Of a DNA stretch of 64,000 nt, positions 24,384 to 33,901 are shown piece by piece. Position 1 is the first letter of the stretch, and each line of letters opens with the position of its first letter. The DNA comes from Immundisolibacter cernigliae. Lineage in GTDB: Bacteria; Pseudomonadota; Gammaproteobacteria; Immundisolibacterales; Immundisolibacteraceae. Under the pieces are notes generated by a model that saw only the letters and a list, made by a program, of their open reading frames with translations, was not told the DNA's origin and made no database searches. The stretch is from positions 3,100,001 through 3,164,000 of the forward strand of contig NZ_CP014671.1 in the NCBI RefSeq assembly GCF_001697225.1. The letters are read 5' to 3'. The position numbers and the translations under genes were made by a program.

Positions 24384-25405
24384 GGGCCGCGGTCCGCGCC
24401 CGTCGCGCGGCGTAGGGCATCGAGTTGAGCGCCGAGCGTGGACAGATCCGGCAGCGGCGGACGCAGGTCCACGCTTGACAGGCGGGTGACGGTGCCCAGC
24501 GCGGTTGTCGTGGCCGGTTCGGAGGCGCTCAGGTAGGCATCGGCCCAGAGCTGGACGTCGGCCAGTTCACGCTGAAAGGCGCTGCTGTCGCGACGCTGCA
24601 GGGCAAAGTCGGCGGCAGTCAGCTTCAGCGCCAGTTGCTGGCGCAGGTATTGGATCTCGTGTGGGCGCAACAGCGGCTGAACCGGCGTGCCGACGCGCTG
24701 GACGACGATGATTTCACCCAGTTGCTGCCAGGCTTGCTGCACGGCGCCGCGCCAGCCGGGCGCGGCTGCTGCCACGGGCGCGGTCCCCGGCTCGCGCAGC
24801 GGGGAGACCTGCAGTGCACGCGCCGCCTGGGCAAGTTCACTGCTGAGCACGCCCACATCCGGCACACGCACCTGTTCCAGGGCAGCTCGGGCTTTGTCGA
24901 GGGCCATGCGCGCGCCGGCACTGCCCGGTACCGGCGCCAGGGTGGCGCTGGCCAGGTTCAGGGCAAGCGCGGCGCGGGCCGGGTCGTAGTCAAAAGCGGC
25001 CGCGCGCTGCGCGCTGCGCACCAGGTAGTCAGCTTCCGCCAGCGACCAGACCGCAAGCCGCGCCGGCCCCAGCTGGTCGACGCGCGCGTTCAGGTCCCGC
25101 GCGCGCTTTTCGAGCGCGACCAGGTCTTCGCTGGCGGTGCTGCGCCAGTTTTCGAGGGAATCGATCCGCTGTTCGGCCGCGACCACGCTGCGGGCCTGGT
25201 TGGCCAGTTGTGCCTGCAGGGGTTGCCACATGCGCGACCAGACGGCCATTCCAGCGAGCGGTATTGCCGCAAGCACCAATAGGCCCAGCAGAAACGGCCA
25301 CAGTCGCCGCGCAGGGGGGGCGACAGTTTCCGGACGCTGACTGGCGACTGGCGACGACTGCGTGCTTGCAGTCGAGGCAGCGTGCGGCGCCGGTGGCTCA
25401 GGCAC
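24380..25405 (-). CDS. hemX: HemX-like membrane protein (uroporphyrinogen methyltransferase-related C-terminal family)
   Basis: This is a 341-residue protein with an N-terminal Pro/Ala-rich cytoplasmic segment, one membrane helix ([21 protein letters not shown], about 35-55) and a long helical periplasmic region with a coiled coil ([39 protein letters not shown]). This matches HemX, once annotated as uroporphyrinogen III C-methyltransferase but lacking that catalytic domain. GTG 25405 is the likely start because it overlaps the rppH stop as GTGCCTGA; an upstream GTG at 25444 is possible. It is translationally coupled to hemY. The usual upstream partners hemC and hemD are not here. Confidence 0.82.
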   Translation of the reverse strand: MPEPPAPHAASTASTQSSPVASQRPETVAPPARRLWPFLLGLLVLAAIPLAGMAVWSRMWQPLQAQLANQARSVVAAEQRIDSLENWRSTASEDLVALEKRARDLNARVDQLGPARLAVWSLAEADYLVRSAQRAAAFDYDPARAALALNLASATLAPVPGSAGARMALDKARAALEQVRVPDVGVLSSELAQAARALQVSPLREPGTAPVAAAAPGWRGAVQQAWQQLGEIIVVQRVGTPVQPLLRPHEIQYLRQQLALKLTAADFALQRRDSSAFQRELADVQLWADAYLSASEPATTTALGTVTRLSSVDLRPPLPDLSTLGAQLDALRRATGADRGP

Positions 25406-25901
25406 GCTGCTGCAGCGGCCGGGCGGCCAGCGAGGTCGGCACACGACCGGCCAGCTCTTCGAGCGCCAGGCGGTAGACCTCGCGTTTGAAGTTGACGATT
25501 TGCGTCAGCGGGGCCCAGTAATCGACCCAGCGCCAGGCGTCGAACTCCGGGGTGCCATCGGCATCAAGGCGGATGCGCTCCTCGCCGGCGGTCAGACGCA
25601 GCAGGTACCAGAGCTGTTTCTGGCCGATGCACGGCGGCCGATCGCGACGCAGATAGCGGCGCGGGATCATGTAGCGCAGCCAGCCCTGAGTGGCGCCCAG
25701 CAGTTCCACGTCCTGGCAGGTCAGGCCGACCTCTTCCTGCAGCTCCCGAAACAGCGCCTGCTCGGGCGTTTCGTGATGCTTGATGCCGCCCTGCGGGAAC
25801 TGCCAGGTGTTCTGGCCGATGCGCCGGCCCCAGAACACGTGACCGGCGTCGTTGACCAGGATGATGCCGACGTTTGCCCGGAAGCCTTCCGCATCGATCA
25901 T
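25398..25901 (-). CDS. rppH: RNA pyrophosphohydrolase RppH (Nudix)
   Basis: RppH removes pyrophosphate from the 5' triphosphate end of mRNA, starting 5'-dependent decay. The 167-residue protein begins [20 protein letters not shown] and carries the Nudix box [22 protein letters not shown] (23 residues, G and the REXXEE core E-L-Q-E-E present, about 38-60). The RppH-specific WQFPQGG and the block [10 protein letters not shown] are visible. ATG 25901 with an AAGGA ribosome binding site was preferred to an upstream in-frame ATG at 25988. It is the first gene of the hemX-hemY operon. Confidence 0.94.
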   Translation of the reverse strand: MIDAEGFRANVGIILVNDAGHVFWGRRIGQNTWQFPQGGIKHHETPEQALFRELQEEVGLTCQDVELLGATQGWLRYMIPRRYLRRDRPPCIGQKQLWYLLRLTAGEERIRLDADGTPEFDAWRWVDYWAPLTQIVNFKREVYRLALEELAGRVPTSLAARPLQQRA

Positions 25902-26013
25902 GGCGAGATCCTTCCTGCAATTGCGTACGCTGCCGGCAAGGGCCGAAGCCTTGGCACGGCACTGTAAACTTGCGGTCGATGTTAGCACGCAGCCCTACCA
26001 GGAACGGCCCCGA

Positions 26014-26682
26014 ATGGCCCGCACGCTTGCCCTGTTCGATCTGGACAACACCTTGCTGACCGACGATAGCGACTACCTGTGGGGGCGCTACCTGGCCGAC
26101 GCCGGCCTGGTCGACGGCCCCGCCTACGAGGCCCAGAACGCGCGCTATTACGCCCTGTACAAGGCCGGCGACCTGGACATCCACGAATTTCTGGCCTTTG
26201 CGCTGCGCCCGTTGCGGGAGCTTGCCCTGCCGCGACTGATCGAACTGCGCGGGCGCTTCGTGGCCGAGTGGATCGTCCCGCGGGTGGCGCCGGGAGCGAG
26301 GGCCCTGATCGAGCGCCACCGCCGCGATGGCCACATGCCGGTCATCATTACGGCCACCAACCGTTTCGTGACCGGGCCGATTGCCGGTCTGCTGGGCGTG
26401 CCGGCGTTGATCGCCACCGAGCCGGAGCGCGACGCGGAGGGTTTTACCGGTCGCGCGCTGGACCCGCCGTGCTTCCAGGCGGGCAAGGTAGCCCGCCTCG
26501 AGTCCTGGCAAACTCGCTATGGCTATGCTGGTGCGTACACCTATTTCTATAGCGATTCCCACAACGACCTGCCGCTGCTGGAGCGGGTGGATGTGCCGGT
26601 TGCGGTCGATGCGGACCCGCAACTGACGGCGGTTGCCGCCGCCCGTGGCTGGTCGCAGCTCAGCCTGCGCGGGGTGTCATGA
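26014..26682 (+). CDS. HAD-superfamily IB phosphatase (SerB-like)
   Basis: This is a 222-residue HAD hydrolase. Motif I is FDLDNTLLTDDSD (8-20, catalytic D9 and D11), motif II is the T in VIITATNRFV (about 111-120), and motifs III/IV fall in CFQAGKVARLESW and YSDSHNDLPLLERVD. It resembles the IB subfamily that hydrolyses phosphoserine-like or histidinol-phosphate-like monoesters; the real substrate is unknown. ATG 26014 was chosen with an AGGAA ribosome binding site. It is divergent from rppH, with the start sites 112 bases apart. Confidence 0.87.
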   Translation: MARTLALFDLDNTLLTDDSDYLWGRYLADAGLVDGPAYEAQNARYYALYKAGDLDIHEFLAFALRPLRELALPRLIELRGRFVAEWIVPRVAPGARALIERHRRDGHMPVIITATNRFVTGPIAGLLGVPALIATEPERDAEGFTGRALDPPCFQAGKVARLESWQTRYGYAGAYTYFYSDSHNDLPLLERVDVPVAVDADPQLTAVAAARGWSQLSLRGVS

Positions 26683-26795
26683 CGGTGCCAGGTGGGCGCC
26701 GGGCGGGGGCGGGCAGGGCTCTGGTATCATCCCGGCCGCCCGTGAACGGCCGCCGAGGTCGCTCGCCGGTGCGGCACCACGCCGCGCATCCGCAA

Positions 26796-26824
26796 CGCCC
26801 CGCGCCCGTCGGGGCGTTTTATTT
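26796..26824 (+). terminator. Rho-independent terminator
   Basis: CGCCCCG (26796-26802) and CGGGGCG (26810-26816) form a seven-pair GC stem with a seven-base loop, followed directly by TTTTATTT. It would end the HAD-phosphatase transcript before lptD. It lies 114 bases past the HAD stop and about 60 bases before the lptD ATG. Confidence 0.75.
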
Positions 26825-26882
26825 ACCGACAGCGCCCTGGGCCGTATTTATCTTGCGCCATTCATATTCAACGGTTTCCGGA

Positions 26883-29117
26883 ATGCTGCGCGCGACCTGG
26901 GCGGGGCTGCTGGCCGGTATCCTGAGTGCGCCTGCGCAGGCGGCGGTGAGCCAGCCGAGCGACGCCCAGTGCGGCAGCGCGTTTGAGTTCATCGGTCCGG
27001 ATCCGGCCGTGGCGGCGCGGGCCAAGGCCAGCGGTCAGCCGATCTACGTGGTGGCCGAGTCGTCCGAAGCCCAGCCCTCGGGGGACATTTTGCTCAGCGG
27101 CCAGGCGGCCATCGTCAAGGGCGATCGCCAACTCAACGCCGACGAGGTCACGTTCAACCGCGACAGCCAGGCGGCGGTGGCCACCGGCGCGGTGGTGTTC
27201 GGCGACAGCCGCATGATGCTCGAGGGCAGCAGCCTGTCCTACAACATCGACGCCGACCAGGGCACCATCGAGAACGCCAGTTATGCGCTGCGCGAGAAGC
27301 GGGCCCGTGGTCGCGCCACGCGCATCATTCGCCGCGATGCCAGCCGGCACACGCTGGAAGGCGCTTTCTACACCACCTGTCCGCCGGGCAAGCGGGACTG
27401 GGCGGTGCGCTCGTCCAAGGTCGATCTGGATTTTGACGCCGGCGAAGGCTCGGCGCGCAACGTGGTGCTGGACTTCAAGGGCATACCGATCCTGTACAGC
27501 CCGTATTTCAGCTTTCCGCTCTCCGACAAGCGCAAGTCCGGGTTTCTGGCGCCGAGCGCCGGCAATTCCGACGAAATCGGCTTCGAACTGCGGGCGCCGT
27601 ACTACCTGAACCTGGCGCCCAACTACGACGCCACCATCACGCCCCGCTACATGAGCAAGCGCGGTCTGATGATGGAGGGCCTGGGGCGCTACCTGTTCAC
27701 TGACGTGCAGGGCGAGATCGGCGGCAGTTTCCTGCCGTCCGACAAGGTTGCCGACCGCAACCGCAACGCCCTGTTCATGTCCCAGTCAGGTGCCTTCACG
27801 CCGCGCTGGACGCATTACCTCACCTACAACAGCGTGTCCGATGACGCCTATTTCGAGGACTTCGGCAAGGACATCAGCGATGTGAGCACCACCCACTTGC
27901 AGCGCCTGGCAAACACCACCTACAACGGTGACAACTGGCGGGTCATGGGGCAGGTCGAGACTTACCAGACGCTCAGCGGCACGCGACCGTACCGGCGCCT
28001 GCCGCAGCTGATGTTCAACACCTCCGGCGCCACGTTCGGCGGTCTGAACTACGCCCTGGACAGCGAGTACACCGCCTACGACCACCCGGACCTGGTCGAT
28101 GGCACACGCCTGGACCTGTACCCCAGCATCAGCCTGCCGTGGGAGCGGGCGGCGTTTCGGATCGAGCCGCGGGTCGGCTTTCGCTACACGCAGTACCAGC
28201 TGAACGACCAGTTGCCGGGGCTGGACGATGCGCCGAGCCGCTCGGTGCCGATCGTCAGCCTGGACAGCGGGCTGTTTTTCGAGCGTGACCTCGACCTGTG
28301 GGGCGTGAGTGCCCAGCAGACGCTCGAACCGCGATTGTTCTATCTGTACATCCCGCAGCGGGACCAGGACGACATTCCCGTGTTCGACACCGGCGATACG
28401 GATTTCAGCTTCCAGTCGCTGTTTCGTACCAACCGCTTCTCCGGCCCGGATCGCCAGGGCGATGCCAACCAGGTCACCGCGGCGGTCACCAGCCGTTTTC
28501 TGAGCGCCACCAGCGGGGTCGAGATGCTGCGCGCGAGCCTCGGCCAGATTCGCTACCTGCGTGATCGCCAGGTCAGCCTGCGTCCCGGCCCGGCGCTGGA
28601 CAGCCGCGAGTCGGCCATCGTCGCGGAGCTGTGGGCGCGCCTGACGCGAGCCCTGACCGCCCGTGGCGACCTTGAATGGGATCCGGACAGCGGCAGCACG
28701 CAGCGATCCGTGTTTGGTGTTTATTACCGGCCAAGCGGTGGCCTGTTGCTGAATGCGTCCTACCGCATGCGCCGCGAGCTGCCGGACCTGTCGGCACCGG
28801 GTCTTACCGACAGCCTGGAGCAGATCGACCTGTCGGGCGTCATTCCGCTGGGTCGGAACTGGCAGCTGGTGGGCCGGTCTTACTACTCGCTGCCGGAGTC
28901 CAAGGTCATCGAGAGCTTTGTCGGTTTGGGTTATGAGAGCTGCTGCTGGGGCGCGCGGGTGGTTACCCGGCGCTACATCCGCAATCTGAGCGGCGAGACC
29001 ACCAGCGCCATCCTGTTCGAACTCGAACTGAAGGGCCTGACCAACATCGGCAACAAAGTGGAAAACCTGCTCACCGAAGGGGTGTTCGGCTACAACCGCA
29101 ACGCCTACGGACTCTGA
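26883..29117 (+). CDS. lptD: LPS-assembly outer-membrane protein LptD
   Basis: LptD, with LptE, inserts lipopolysaccharide into the outer leaflet of the outer membrane. The 744-residue protein starts at ATG 26883 with a signal peptide (MLRATWAGLLAGILSAPAQA). An OstA/jellyroll domain follows (about 55-170, GDILLSGQAAIVKGDRQLNA, ADEVTFNRDSQAA), then a large beta-barrel. The four cysteines used for the two interdomain disulfides are visible: C30, C near residue 166 (YTTCPPG) and the C-terminal pair in GYESCCWGARVV. It is followed by surA, whose product is the chaperone needed for LptD folding. Confidence 0.96.
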   Translation: MLRATWAGLLAGILSAPAQAAVSQPSDAQCGSAFEFIGPDPAVAARAKASGQPIYVVAESSEAQPSGDILLSGQAAIVKGDRQLNADEVTFNRDSQAAVATGAVVFGDSRMMLEGSSLSYNIDADQGTIENASYALREKRARGRATRIIRRDASRHTLEGAFYTTCPPGKRDWAVRSSKVDLDFDAGEGSARNVVLDFKGIPILYSPYFSFPLSDKRKSGFLAPSAGNSDEIGFELRAPYYLNLAPNYDATITPRYMSKRGLMMEGLGRYLFTDVQGEIGGSFLPSDKVADRNRNALFMSQSGAFTPRWTHYLTYNSVSDDAYFEDFGKDISDVSTTHLQRLANTTYNGDNWRVMGQVETYQTLSGTRPYRRLPQLMFNTSGATFGGLNYALDSEYTAYDHPDLVDGTRLDLYPSISLPWERAAFRIEPRVGFRYTQYQLNDQLPGLDDAPSRSVPIVSLDSGLFFERDLDLWGVSAQQTLEPRLFYLYIPQRDQDDIPVFDTGDTDFSFQSLFRTNRFSGPDRQGDANQVTAAVTSRFLSATSGVEMLRASLGQIRYLRDRQVSLRPGPALDSRESAIVAELWARLTRALTARGDLEWDPDSGSTQRSVFGVYYRPSGGLLLNASYRMRRELPDLSAPGLTDSLEQIDLSGVIPLGRNWQLVGRSYYSLPESKVIESFVGLGYESCCWGARVVTRRYIRNLSGETTSAILFELELKGLTNIGNKVENLLTEGVFGYNRNAYGL

Positions 29118-29146
29118 TTGCGACCCTGTGGACAAGGCGCCCTGAC

Positions 29147-30409
29147 GTGAAACGATTGCTCGCCGTGCTGTGCGCCGTTGTGTTGCCGTTGGCGGCACCG
29201 GCGGCCAACCTTGACCGCGTCGTTGCGGTAGTCAACAAGGACGTGATCGTTCAGAGCGAACTCGAGCGCGAGGTGCAGCGCATCCTGGCGGATTTGCGCA
29301 GTCGGGGCACGGCGACGCCGCCGCGGCGGGAGTTCGAGCGTCAGGTGCTCGAGCACCTGGTGGCGCGGCGCTTGCAGATGCAGCTGGCCGACCAGGCCGG
29401 CATCAACATCGGCGACGACGAACTGAACTTCACGCTGCAGAACATCGCGGCCCGCAACAACCTGTCGCTGGCCCAGATGCGCGAGGCAGTCGTCGCCGAC
29501 GGCGGCAGCTTCGAGGATTTTCGTGACCAGATCCGCAGCGAGATGCGCATCACCCAGCTGCGCCAGAAGGAAGTCATTGCCCGCATCAACGTTTCCGATG
29601 CCGAGGTCGAGCGCTTCCTGGCCGAGGGTGGCGATACCGCCGCCGGCCGCTACCACCTGGCGCACATTCTGATCGCCCTGCCACCGGACCCGACGCCGGA
29701 GCAAGTGCGAAGCACCGAAGCCCAGGCACGGCAGGTGCATTCGGAGCTGATCGCGGGCGCCGATTTCGCCAGCACCGCGGTGGTGGTATCCAAGGGCCAG
29801 CAGGCGCTGGAAGGCGGCGATCTGGGCTGGCGCAATGCCGACGAGCTGCCGCCGCCGTTCGTCGCCGCGGTGCGCGATCTGTCGCCAGGCGGCATCAGCG
29901 ACCTGATTCCGAGTGCCAACGGTTTCCACATCCTGAAGTTGCTGGAGTCCGATGCCGCCGGCGGCCGTCACGTGGTCGAGCAGACCCACGTCGAACACAT
30001 CCTGGTCAAGGCCGAGGCAGGGCGCGAGGACGAGGCCCGGGCGCGCATCGAGTCCCTGCGCCAGCGCATTCTGGCCGGGGAGGATTTTCATGACCTGGCG
30101 CGAACCCATTCCGACGATCCGGGCTCGGCCGTCAAGGGCGGCGACCTGGGCTGGGTCAGCGCTGAAGAAGTGGTGCCGGCGTTCTCCAGCGCCATGCAGA
30201 ACCTGCCCGAGGGTGAACTGAGCGAGCCGGTACAGTCCAACTTCGGTTTTCACTTGATCCGAGTGCTCGGCCGGCGCAGTCACGACGACACCGAAGCCTA
30301 CCGGCGTGCCCATGCCCGCGACACCCTGCGTGCGCGCAAGGCGGAAGAAATGACCCAGGCCTGGGTCCAGCGCCTGCGCGACGAGGCCTACGTGGAGCTG
30401 CGCCTGTAG
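29147..30409 (+). CDS. surA: Periplasmic chaperone/peptidyl-prolyl isomerase SurA
   Basis: SurA escorts outer-membrane proteins, LptD above all, through the periplasm. The 420-residue protein has a signal peptide (MKRLLAVLCAVVLPLAAPAA), the SurA N-terminal domain (NLDRVVAVVNKDVIVQSEL onward, about 20-155), and two parvulin domains (about 165-270, HLAHILIALP; and about 280-380, HVEHILVKAE ... GGDLGWVSAEEVVPAF). The start is GTG 29147, 29 bases after lptD. It is the second gene of the lptD-surA-pdxA-rsmA run. Confidence 0.96.
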   Translation: MKRLLAVLCAVVLPLAAPAANLDRVVAVVNKDVIVQSELEREVQRILADLRSRGTATPPRREFERQVLEHLVARRLQMQLADQAGINIGDDELNFTLQNIAARNNLSLAQMREAVVADGGSFEDFRDQIRSEMRITQLRQKEVIARINVSDAEVERFLAEGGDTAAGRYHLAHILIALPPDPTPEQVRSTEAQARQVHSELIAGADFASTAVVVSKGQQALEGGDLGWRNADELPPPFVAAVRDLSPGGISDLIPSANGFHILKLLESDAAGGRHVVEQTHVEHILVKAEAGREDEARARIESLRQRILAGEDFHDLARTHSDDPGSAVKGGDLGWVSAEEVVPAFSSAMQNLPEGELSEPVQSNFGFHLIRVLGRRSHDDTEAYRRAHARDTLRARKAEEMTQAWVQRLRDEAYVELRL

Positions 30410-30418
30410 GAGCGCGCA

Positions 30419-31405
30419 ATGATCCGTCTGGCGATCACGGTCGGCGAGCCGGCCGGCATCGGGCCGGATATCTGCCTTGAGCTGGCGCGCACGGCGCCGC
30501 CCGGTGACCTCGAACTGACCTTCGTCGGCGACGCCGGGCACCTGTTGGGCCGCGCGGCGGCGCTCGGCCAGGCGGTGCGCATCGAGCCCTTCGATCCGCA
30601 CCAGCCGGCCGCTGCGGCTGCACCCGACACGCTGCGCGTCTGGCAAGTGGACCTGCCGCGCTCGCCGCCGCCCGGCCGGCCCGATCCGGCCAACGCCCTG
30701 GCGCTGCTGGAAGGTCTGGATCATGCCGTCGCCGGCTGCCTCGATGGGCGTTTCGATGCCATCGTGACCGCGCCGCTCGACAAGGGCGTGATCTGCGACG
30801 CCGGCATCCCGTTCAGCGGCCATACCGAATACCTGGCCGCCCGCACCGGCACCGCCCAGGTGGTGATGCTGCTGGTGGCAGGCACGCTGCGTGTGGCGCT
30901 GGCGACCACCCATCTGCCGCTGCGGCAGGTGCCGGACGCCCTCACCATCGACGGCCTGACCGGCACGCTGCGCATCCTGGATCACGACCTGCGCAGCCGT
31001 TTCGGCATCGCCCGCCCGCGCATCGCCGTGTGCGGCCTGAACCCCCACGCCGGCGAGCGCGGTCATCTGGGGCGCGAGGAAATCGACGTGATCGGACCGG
31101 CCATCGTGGCGGGCCAGGCGCTGGGCCTGGACCTGGCCGGTCCGTTGCCGGCCGACACGCTGTTCACGCCCGCGCGTCTGGCGCCGTTCGACGCCGTGCT
31201 GGCCATGTACCACGACCAGGGCCTGCCGGTGCTCAAGTACGCCGGCTTCGGGCAGGCGGTCAACGTGACGCTTGGCCTGCCGATCATCCGCAGCTCGGTC
31301 GACCACGGTACCGCCTACGATCTGGCCGGCAGCGGCAAGGCCGACGCCGGCAGCCTGCGCGCGGCCGTGACGCTGGCGGCCGAGCTGGTCAGGGCAGGGC
31401 GCTGA
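30419..31405 (+). CDS. pdxA: 4-hydroxythreonine-4-phosphate dehydrogenase PdxA
   Basis: PdxA oxidises 4-phosphohydroxy-L-threonine in the DXP-dependent pathway to pyridoxal phosphate. The 328-residue protein begins [20 protein letters not shown]. Substrate and metal-binding blocks are present: [29 protein letters not shown], and [27 protein letters not shown] precedes the ATG at 10 bases past surA. The stop overlaps the first base of the rsmA ATG (TGATG), so the genes are coupled. Confidence 0.96.
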   Translation: MIRLAITVGEPAGIGPDICLELARTAPPGDLELTFVGDAGHLLGRAAALGQAVRIEPFDPHQPAAAAAPDTLRVWQVDLPRSPPPGRPDPANALALLEGLDHAVAGCLDGRFDAIVTAPLDKGVICDAGIPFSGHTEYLAARTGTAQVVMLLVAGTLRVALATTHLPLRQVPDALTIDGLTGTLRILDHDLRSRFGIARPRIAVCGLNPHAGERGHLGREEIDVIGPAIVAGQALGLDLAGPLPADTLFTPARLAPFDAVLAMYHDQGLPVLKYAGFGQAVNVTLGLPIIRSSVDHGTAYDLAGSGKADAGSLRAAVTLAAELVRAGR

Positions 31406-32169
31406 TGCAGCCGGCCAGAAAGCGCTTCGGCCAGAACTTCCTGCACAGCCCGGGCGTGATTGCGCGCATCGTGGCCAGCCTGGCGCCGCGGCCGGGGCAG
31501 GCGCTGGTCGAAATCGGCCCCGGCCGCGGCGCGCTGACCGAGCCGGTGCTGGCCCTGGCCGGGGCGCTGCATGCCATCGAACTGGACCGGGACCTGGCCG
31601 CCGAGCTGCAGACGCGCTTTGCCGGTCGCGGCCTTGACCTGCTCGGTGCCGATGCGCTGCGCTTCGACTTTGCCAGCCTGGCGCCGCCCGGCGGGCGCCT
31701 GCGCGTGTTCGGCAACCTGCCGTACAACATCTCGACGCCGCTGCTGTTTCACCTGCTCGATCAACGGGCGGTCATCGGCGACATGCTGTTCATGCTGCAG
31801 CGCGAAGTGGTCGACCGCATGGCGGCCGCGCCGGGCGATCCGGACTACGGGCGCCTGTCGGTGATGATCCAGTACGCGTGCGAGGTCGAGGCGCTGTTCA
31901 TCGTGCCGCCGGGGGCGTTCTGGCCGGCGCCCAAGGTGCAGTCGCGCATCGTGCTGCTGACGCCGTACCGGACCTTGCCGTATCCGGCCGCGGACGAAAG
32001 GCGCTTTGCCGAGGTCGTGCAGCGCGCCTTCGCGCAGCGCCGAAAGACCCTGCGCAACAGCCTGTCGGGCGTGGTCACAGAAGCCCAGTTTGCTGCGGCC
32101 GGCATCGAACCGGGGCTGCGGCCCGAGGTGCTGTCCGTGGCCCAGTTCGTGCGCCTGGCGGACGCCTGA
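31405..32169 (+). CDS. rsmA: 16S rRNA (A1518/A1519-N6) dimethyltransferase RsmA
   Basis: RsmA (KsgA) dimethylates two adjacent adenines in helix 45 of 16S rRNA, a late step in 30S assembly. The 254-residue protein starts [13 protein letters not shown] and has SAM motif [11 protein letters not shown], motif II ELDRDL, and the catalytic NLPYNIST (motif IV). The C-terminal domain with [14 protein letters not shown] is intact. It overlaps pdxA by one base and lies three bases before rsmE. Confidence 0.96.
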   Translation: MQPARKRFGQNFLHSPGVIARIVASLAPRPGQALVEIGPGRGALTEPVLALAGALHAIELDRDLAAELQTRFAGRGLDLLGADALRFDFASLAPPGGRLRVFGNLPYNISTPLLFHLLDQRAVIGDMLFMLQREVVDRMAAAPGDPDYGRLSVMIQYACEVEALFIVPPGAFWPAPKVQSRIVLLTPYRTLPYPAADERRFAEVVQRAFAQRRKTLRNSLSGVVTEAQFAAAGIEPGLRPEVLSVAQFVRLADA

Positions 32170-32171
32170 GC

Positions 32172-32954
32172 GTGCGCATCCCGCGCGTTTATGTCGACCA
32201 GCCGCTGGCGAGCGGCGCCGACTGCCCGCTGGACCGGCGGGCGCTCGACCACGCGATCAAGGTGCTGCGCCTGCGGGCGGGCGATCCGCTGTGCCTGTTC
32301 AACGGCCAGGGCGGCGAGTTCGCTGCCGTGCTGGCGCGCGGCGCCGATGGCGCCCTGCTGGCGCAGGTCGGCGAGTTCACCCCGGATCGGCGCGAATCGC
32401 CCCTGGCGGTGCGGCTGGTGCAGGGCATCTCGCGCGGCGAGCGCATGGACTACACCCTGCAGAAGGCGGTCGAGCTTGGCGTGACCGACATCGTGCCGGT
32501 GATCACCGAACGCACCGTGCTGCGCCTGGCCGGCGAGCGGGCCGAGCGCCGCCTGGCGCACTGGCGTGGTGTGGTGCTGGCCGCCTGCGAGCAAAGCGGG
32601 CGCACCCGCGTGCCGGCAGTGGCCGAGCCGTGCGCGTTGTCCGAATATCTGGCCGAATACCTGGCCGACCACAGCGCGGACCCGGCGGCGGGCGCTGGCC
32701 TGTTGCTGGACTGGGCCGCGCCGGACGCGCTCACCGATCTGGCTGCCCTGACCGGCCCGGTCAGCGTGCTGATCGGGCCCGAGGGCGGACTCGCGGCGGC
32801 CGAACGTCAGGCCGCGCAGGCTGCCGGCTACCGGCCGGTGCGCATGGGGCCGCGGATTTTGCGCACCGAAACGGCCGCGGTCGTGGCGCTGGCCGTGCTG
32901 CAGGCGCTGGCCGGCGATCTTGGCGGTCGCCGCGGGGCCGGTGTCGGCCCGTAA
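32172..32954 (+). CDS. rsmE: 16S rRNA (U1498-N3) methyltransferase RsmE
   Basis: RsmE is a SPOUT-class methyltransferase acting on U1498 of 16S rRNA. The 260-residue protein starts at GTG 32172 (VRIPRVYVDQPL). It has a PUA-like N-terminal domain (RRALDHAIKVLRLRAGD), the conserved QGISRGERMDYTLQKAVELG and EQSGRTRVP blocks, and the SPOUT knot motifs IGPEGGL and GPRILRTETA near the C-terminus. Three bases separate it from rsmA, so both rRNA methylases are probably made from one transcript. Confidence 0.94.
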   Translation: MRIPRVYVDQPLASGADCPLDRRALDHAIKVLRLRAGDPLCLFNGQGGEFAAVLARGADGALLAQVGEFTPDRRESPLAVRLVQGISRGERMDYTLQKAVELGVTDIVPVITERTVLRLAGERAERRLAHWRGVVLAACEQSGRTRVPAVAEPCALSEYLAEYLADHSADPAAGAGLLLDWAAPDALTDLAALTGPVSVLIGPEGGLAAAERQAAQAAGYRPVRMGPRILRTETAAVVALAVLQALAGDLGGRRGAGVGP

Positions 32955-33006
32955 TATCCGCGTCGCAAGGATTCACGTGCATCAATCGAACCCGGGAGCT
33001 CTCATC

Positions 33007-33477
33007 ATGCCGATTTGCCCCGCACGCATGGCCTGGATGCTCGCTGCCGGCTTGTTGCTGGCGAATGCGCCGGCCGGTGCCGCGCTGTCGGCTGCCGAGG
33101 CGGCTGCCGTATTCAAGGCGGCCGGCTTCACCAAGGCTGCCGACGGGCGTTACATCCGCTGCGAGGAAGAAACGCCGACCGCGTCCTACACGCCAGGGGC
33201 GATCGAAGAGGTCGACGTCAACGGCGACGGCCAGCCGGAAGCCTTCGTCACCGAGAGCAGCATGTTCTGCTACGGCTCGCCGCACACGTTCTTTGGCCTG
33301 GTGGCCAAACGGGCGGGCGCGTGGACGATGCTGCTCGACGATGTCGGCACGCCGGTGGTGCTCGAAACCCGTCACGGCGGCTGGGCCGATGTCGAGGTTG
33401 GCGGCCCCGGCTTCGGGGCGACGCCGGTTTGGCAGTGGGATGGCCAAGCCTACCAACGCAAGACGCCCGGCGAGTGA
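33007..33477 (+). CDS. Secreted protein of unknown function
   Basis: This is a 156-residue protein with a signal peptide (MPICPARMAWMLAAGLLLAN, then APAGAA as the cleavage region). The mature part has a repeat-like EEVDVNGDGQPEAFVTES segment, resembling an FG-GAP or EF-hand-like calcium loop, plus two cysteines (RCEEE and FCYGS) that could form a disulfide. No enzyme motif is visible. It follows rsmE by 52 bases. Its stop is followed within 10 bases by the duplicated SDR tail described below, so it was probably convergent with the SDR gene before the toxin-antitoxin insertion. Confidence 0.7.
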   Translation: MPICPARMAWMLAAGLLLANAPAGAALSAAEAAAVFKAAGFTKAADGRYIRCEEETPTASYTPGAIEEVDVNGDGQPEAFVTESSMFCYGSPHTFFGLVAKRAGAWTMLLDDVGTPVVLETRHGGWADVEVGGPGFGATPVWQWDGQAYQRKTPGE

Positions 33478-33519
33478 CGCTGTCCCGGTGCTGCGGAAAA
33501 CGCTGATTGCGTCAGTGTT

Positions 33520-33609
33520 CTAGGCCGTAAAGCCGCCGTCGATCGTCAGGCTGGCGCCGGTGACGAAGCCGGCCTCGGGACTTGCCCGACAGGCGGCCAT
33601 CCCGGCCAC
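33520..33609 (-). pseudogene. Duplicated 3' end of the SDR gene
   Basis: On the minus strand these 90 bases encode VAGMAACRASPEAGFVTGAS and then LTIDGGFTA plus a TAG stop. They are homologous without gaps to the last 29 codons of the intact SDR gene at 34388-35134 (VAGMVAYLASPEAGFVTGAS...). The similarity continues past the stop to about 33487, matching about 34353-34387 beyond the intact gene. It is a diverged direct duplicate 868 bases from the original, with a toxin-antitoxin module between the two. Confidence 0.85.
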
Positions 33610-33649
33610 TGCCTTGCCAAATTTTGTCAAAGTGCCTTAGTCTGCGGAC

Positions 33650-33901
33650 ATGAGCACGATGAACATTTCCCTGCCCGACAGCCTCAAGTCCTTCGTGGAC
33701 GAGCAAGTCAGCCAGCGCGGTTACGGCACCAGCAGCGAGTATGTGCGCGAGTTGATCCGCAGGGACCAGGATCGGCTCCAGCTTCGCGAGCTTCTGCTGG
33801 CGGGCGCCGCGTCCGCGCCAACCGCCGCGGCCGACGCAGCTTACTTTGATGGCCTGCGTGACCAGCTTCATCAGGCCGCCAAGTCCGGCGCCCGTGGGTG
33901 A
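33650..33901 (+). CDS. ParD-family antitoxin (ribbon-helix-helix)
   Basis: This is an 83-residue antitoxin of a type II system. The N-terminal ribbon-helix-helix DNA-binding domain (MNISLPDSLKSFVDEQVSQRGYGTSSEYVRELIRRDQDR, about 4-42, including GYGTSSEYVRELIR) is typical of ParD/CC2985-like antitoxins; the C-terminal part (about 43-83) would wrap the toxin. The stop TGA overlaps the toxin GTG start. The complex probably represses its own promoter. Confidence 0.9.
   Translation: MSTMNISLPDSLKSFVDEQVSQRGYGTSSEYVRELIRRDQDRLQLRELLLAGAASAPTAAADAAYFDGLRDQLHQAAKSGARG

Noticed and set aside
26683-26882. Possible tRNA or small RNA gene between the HAD phosphatase gene and lptD
   Set aside because: No cloverleaf or T-loop consensus can be found; the only structure is the rho-independent terminator at 26796-26824.
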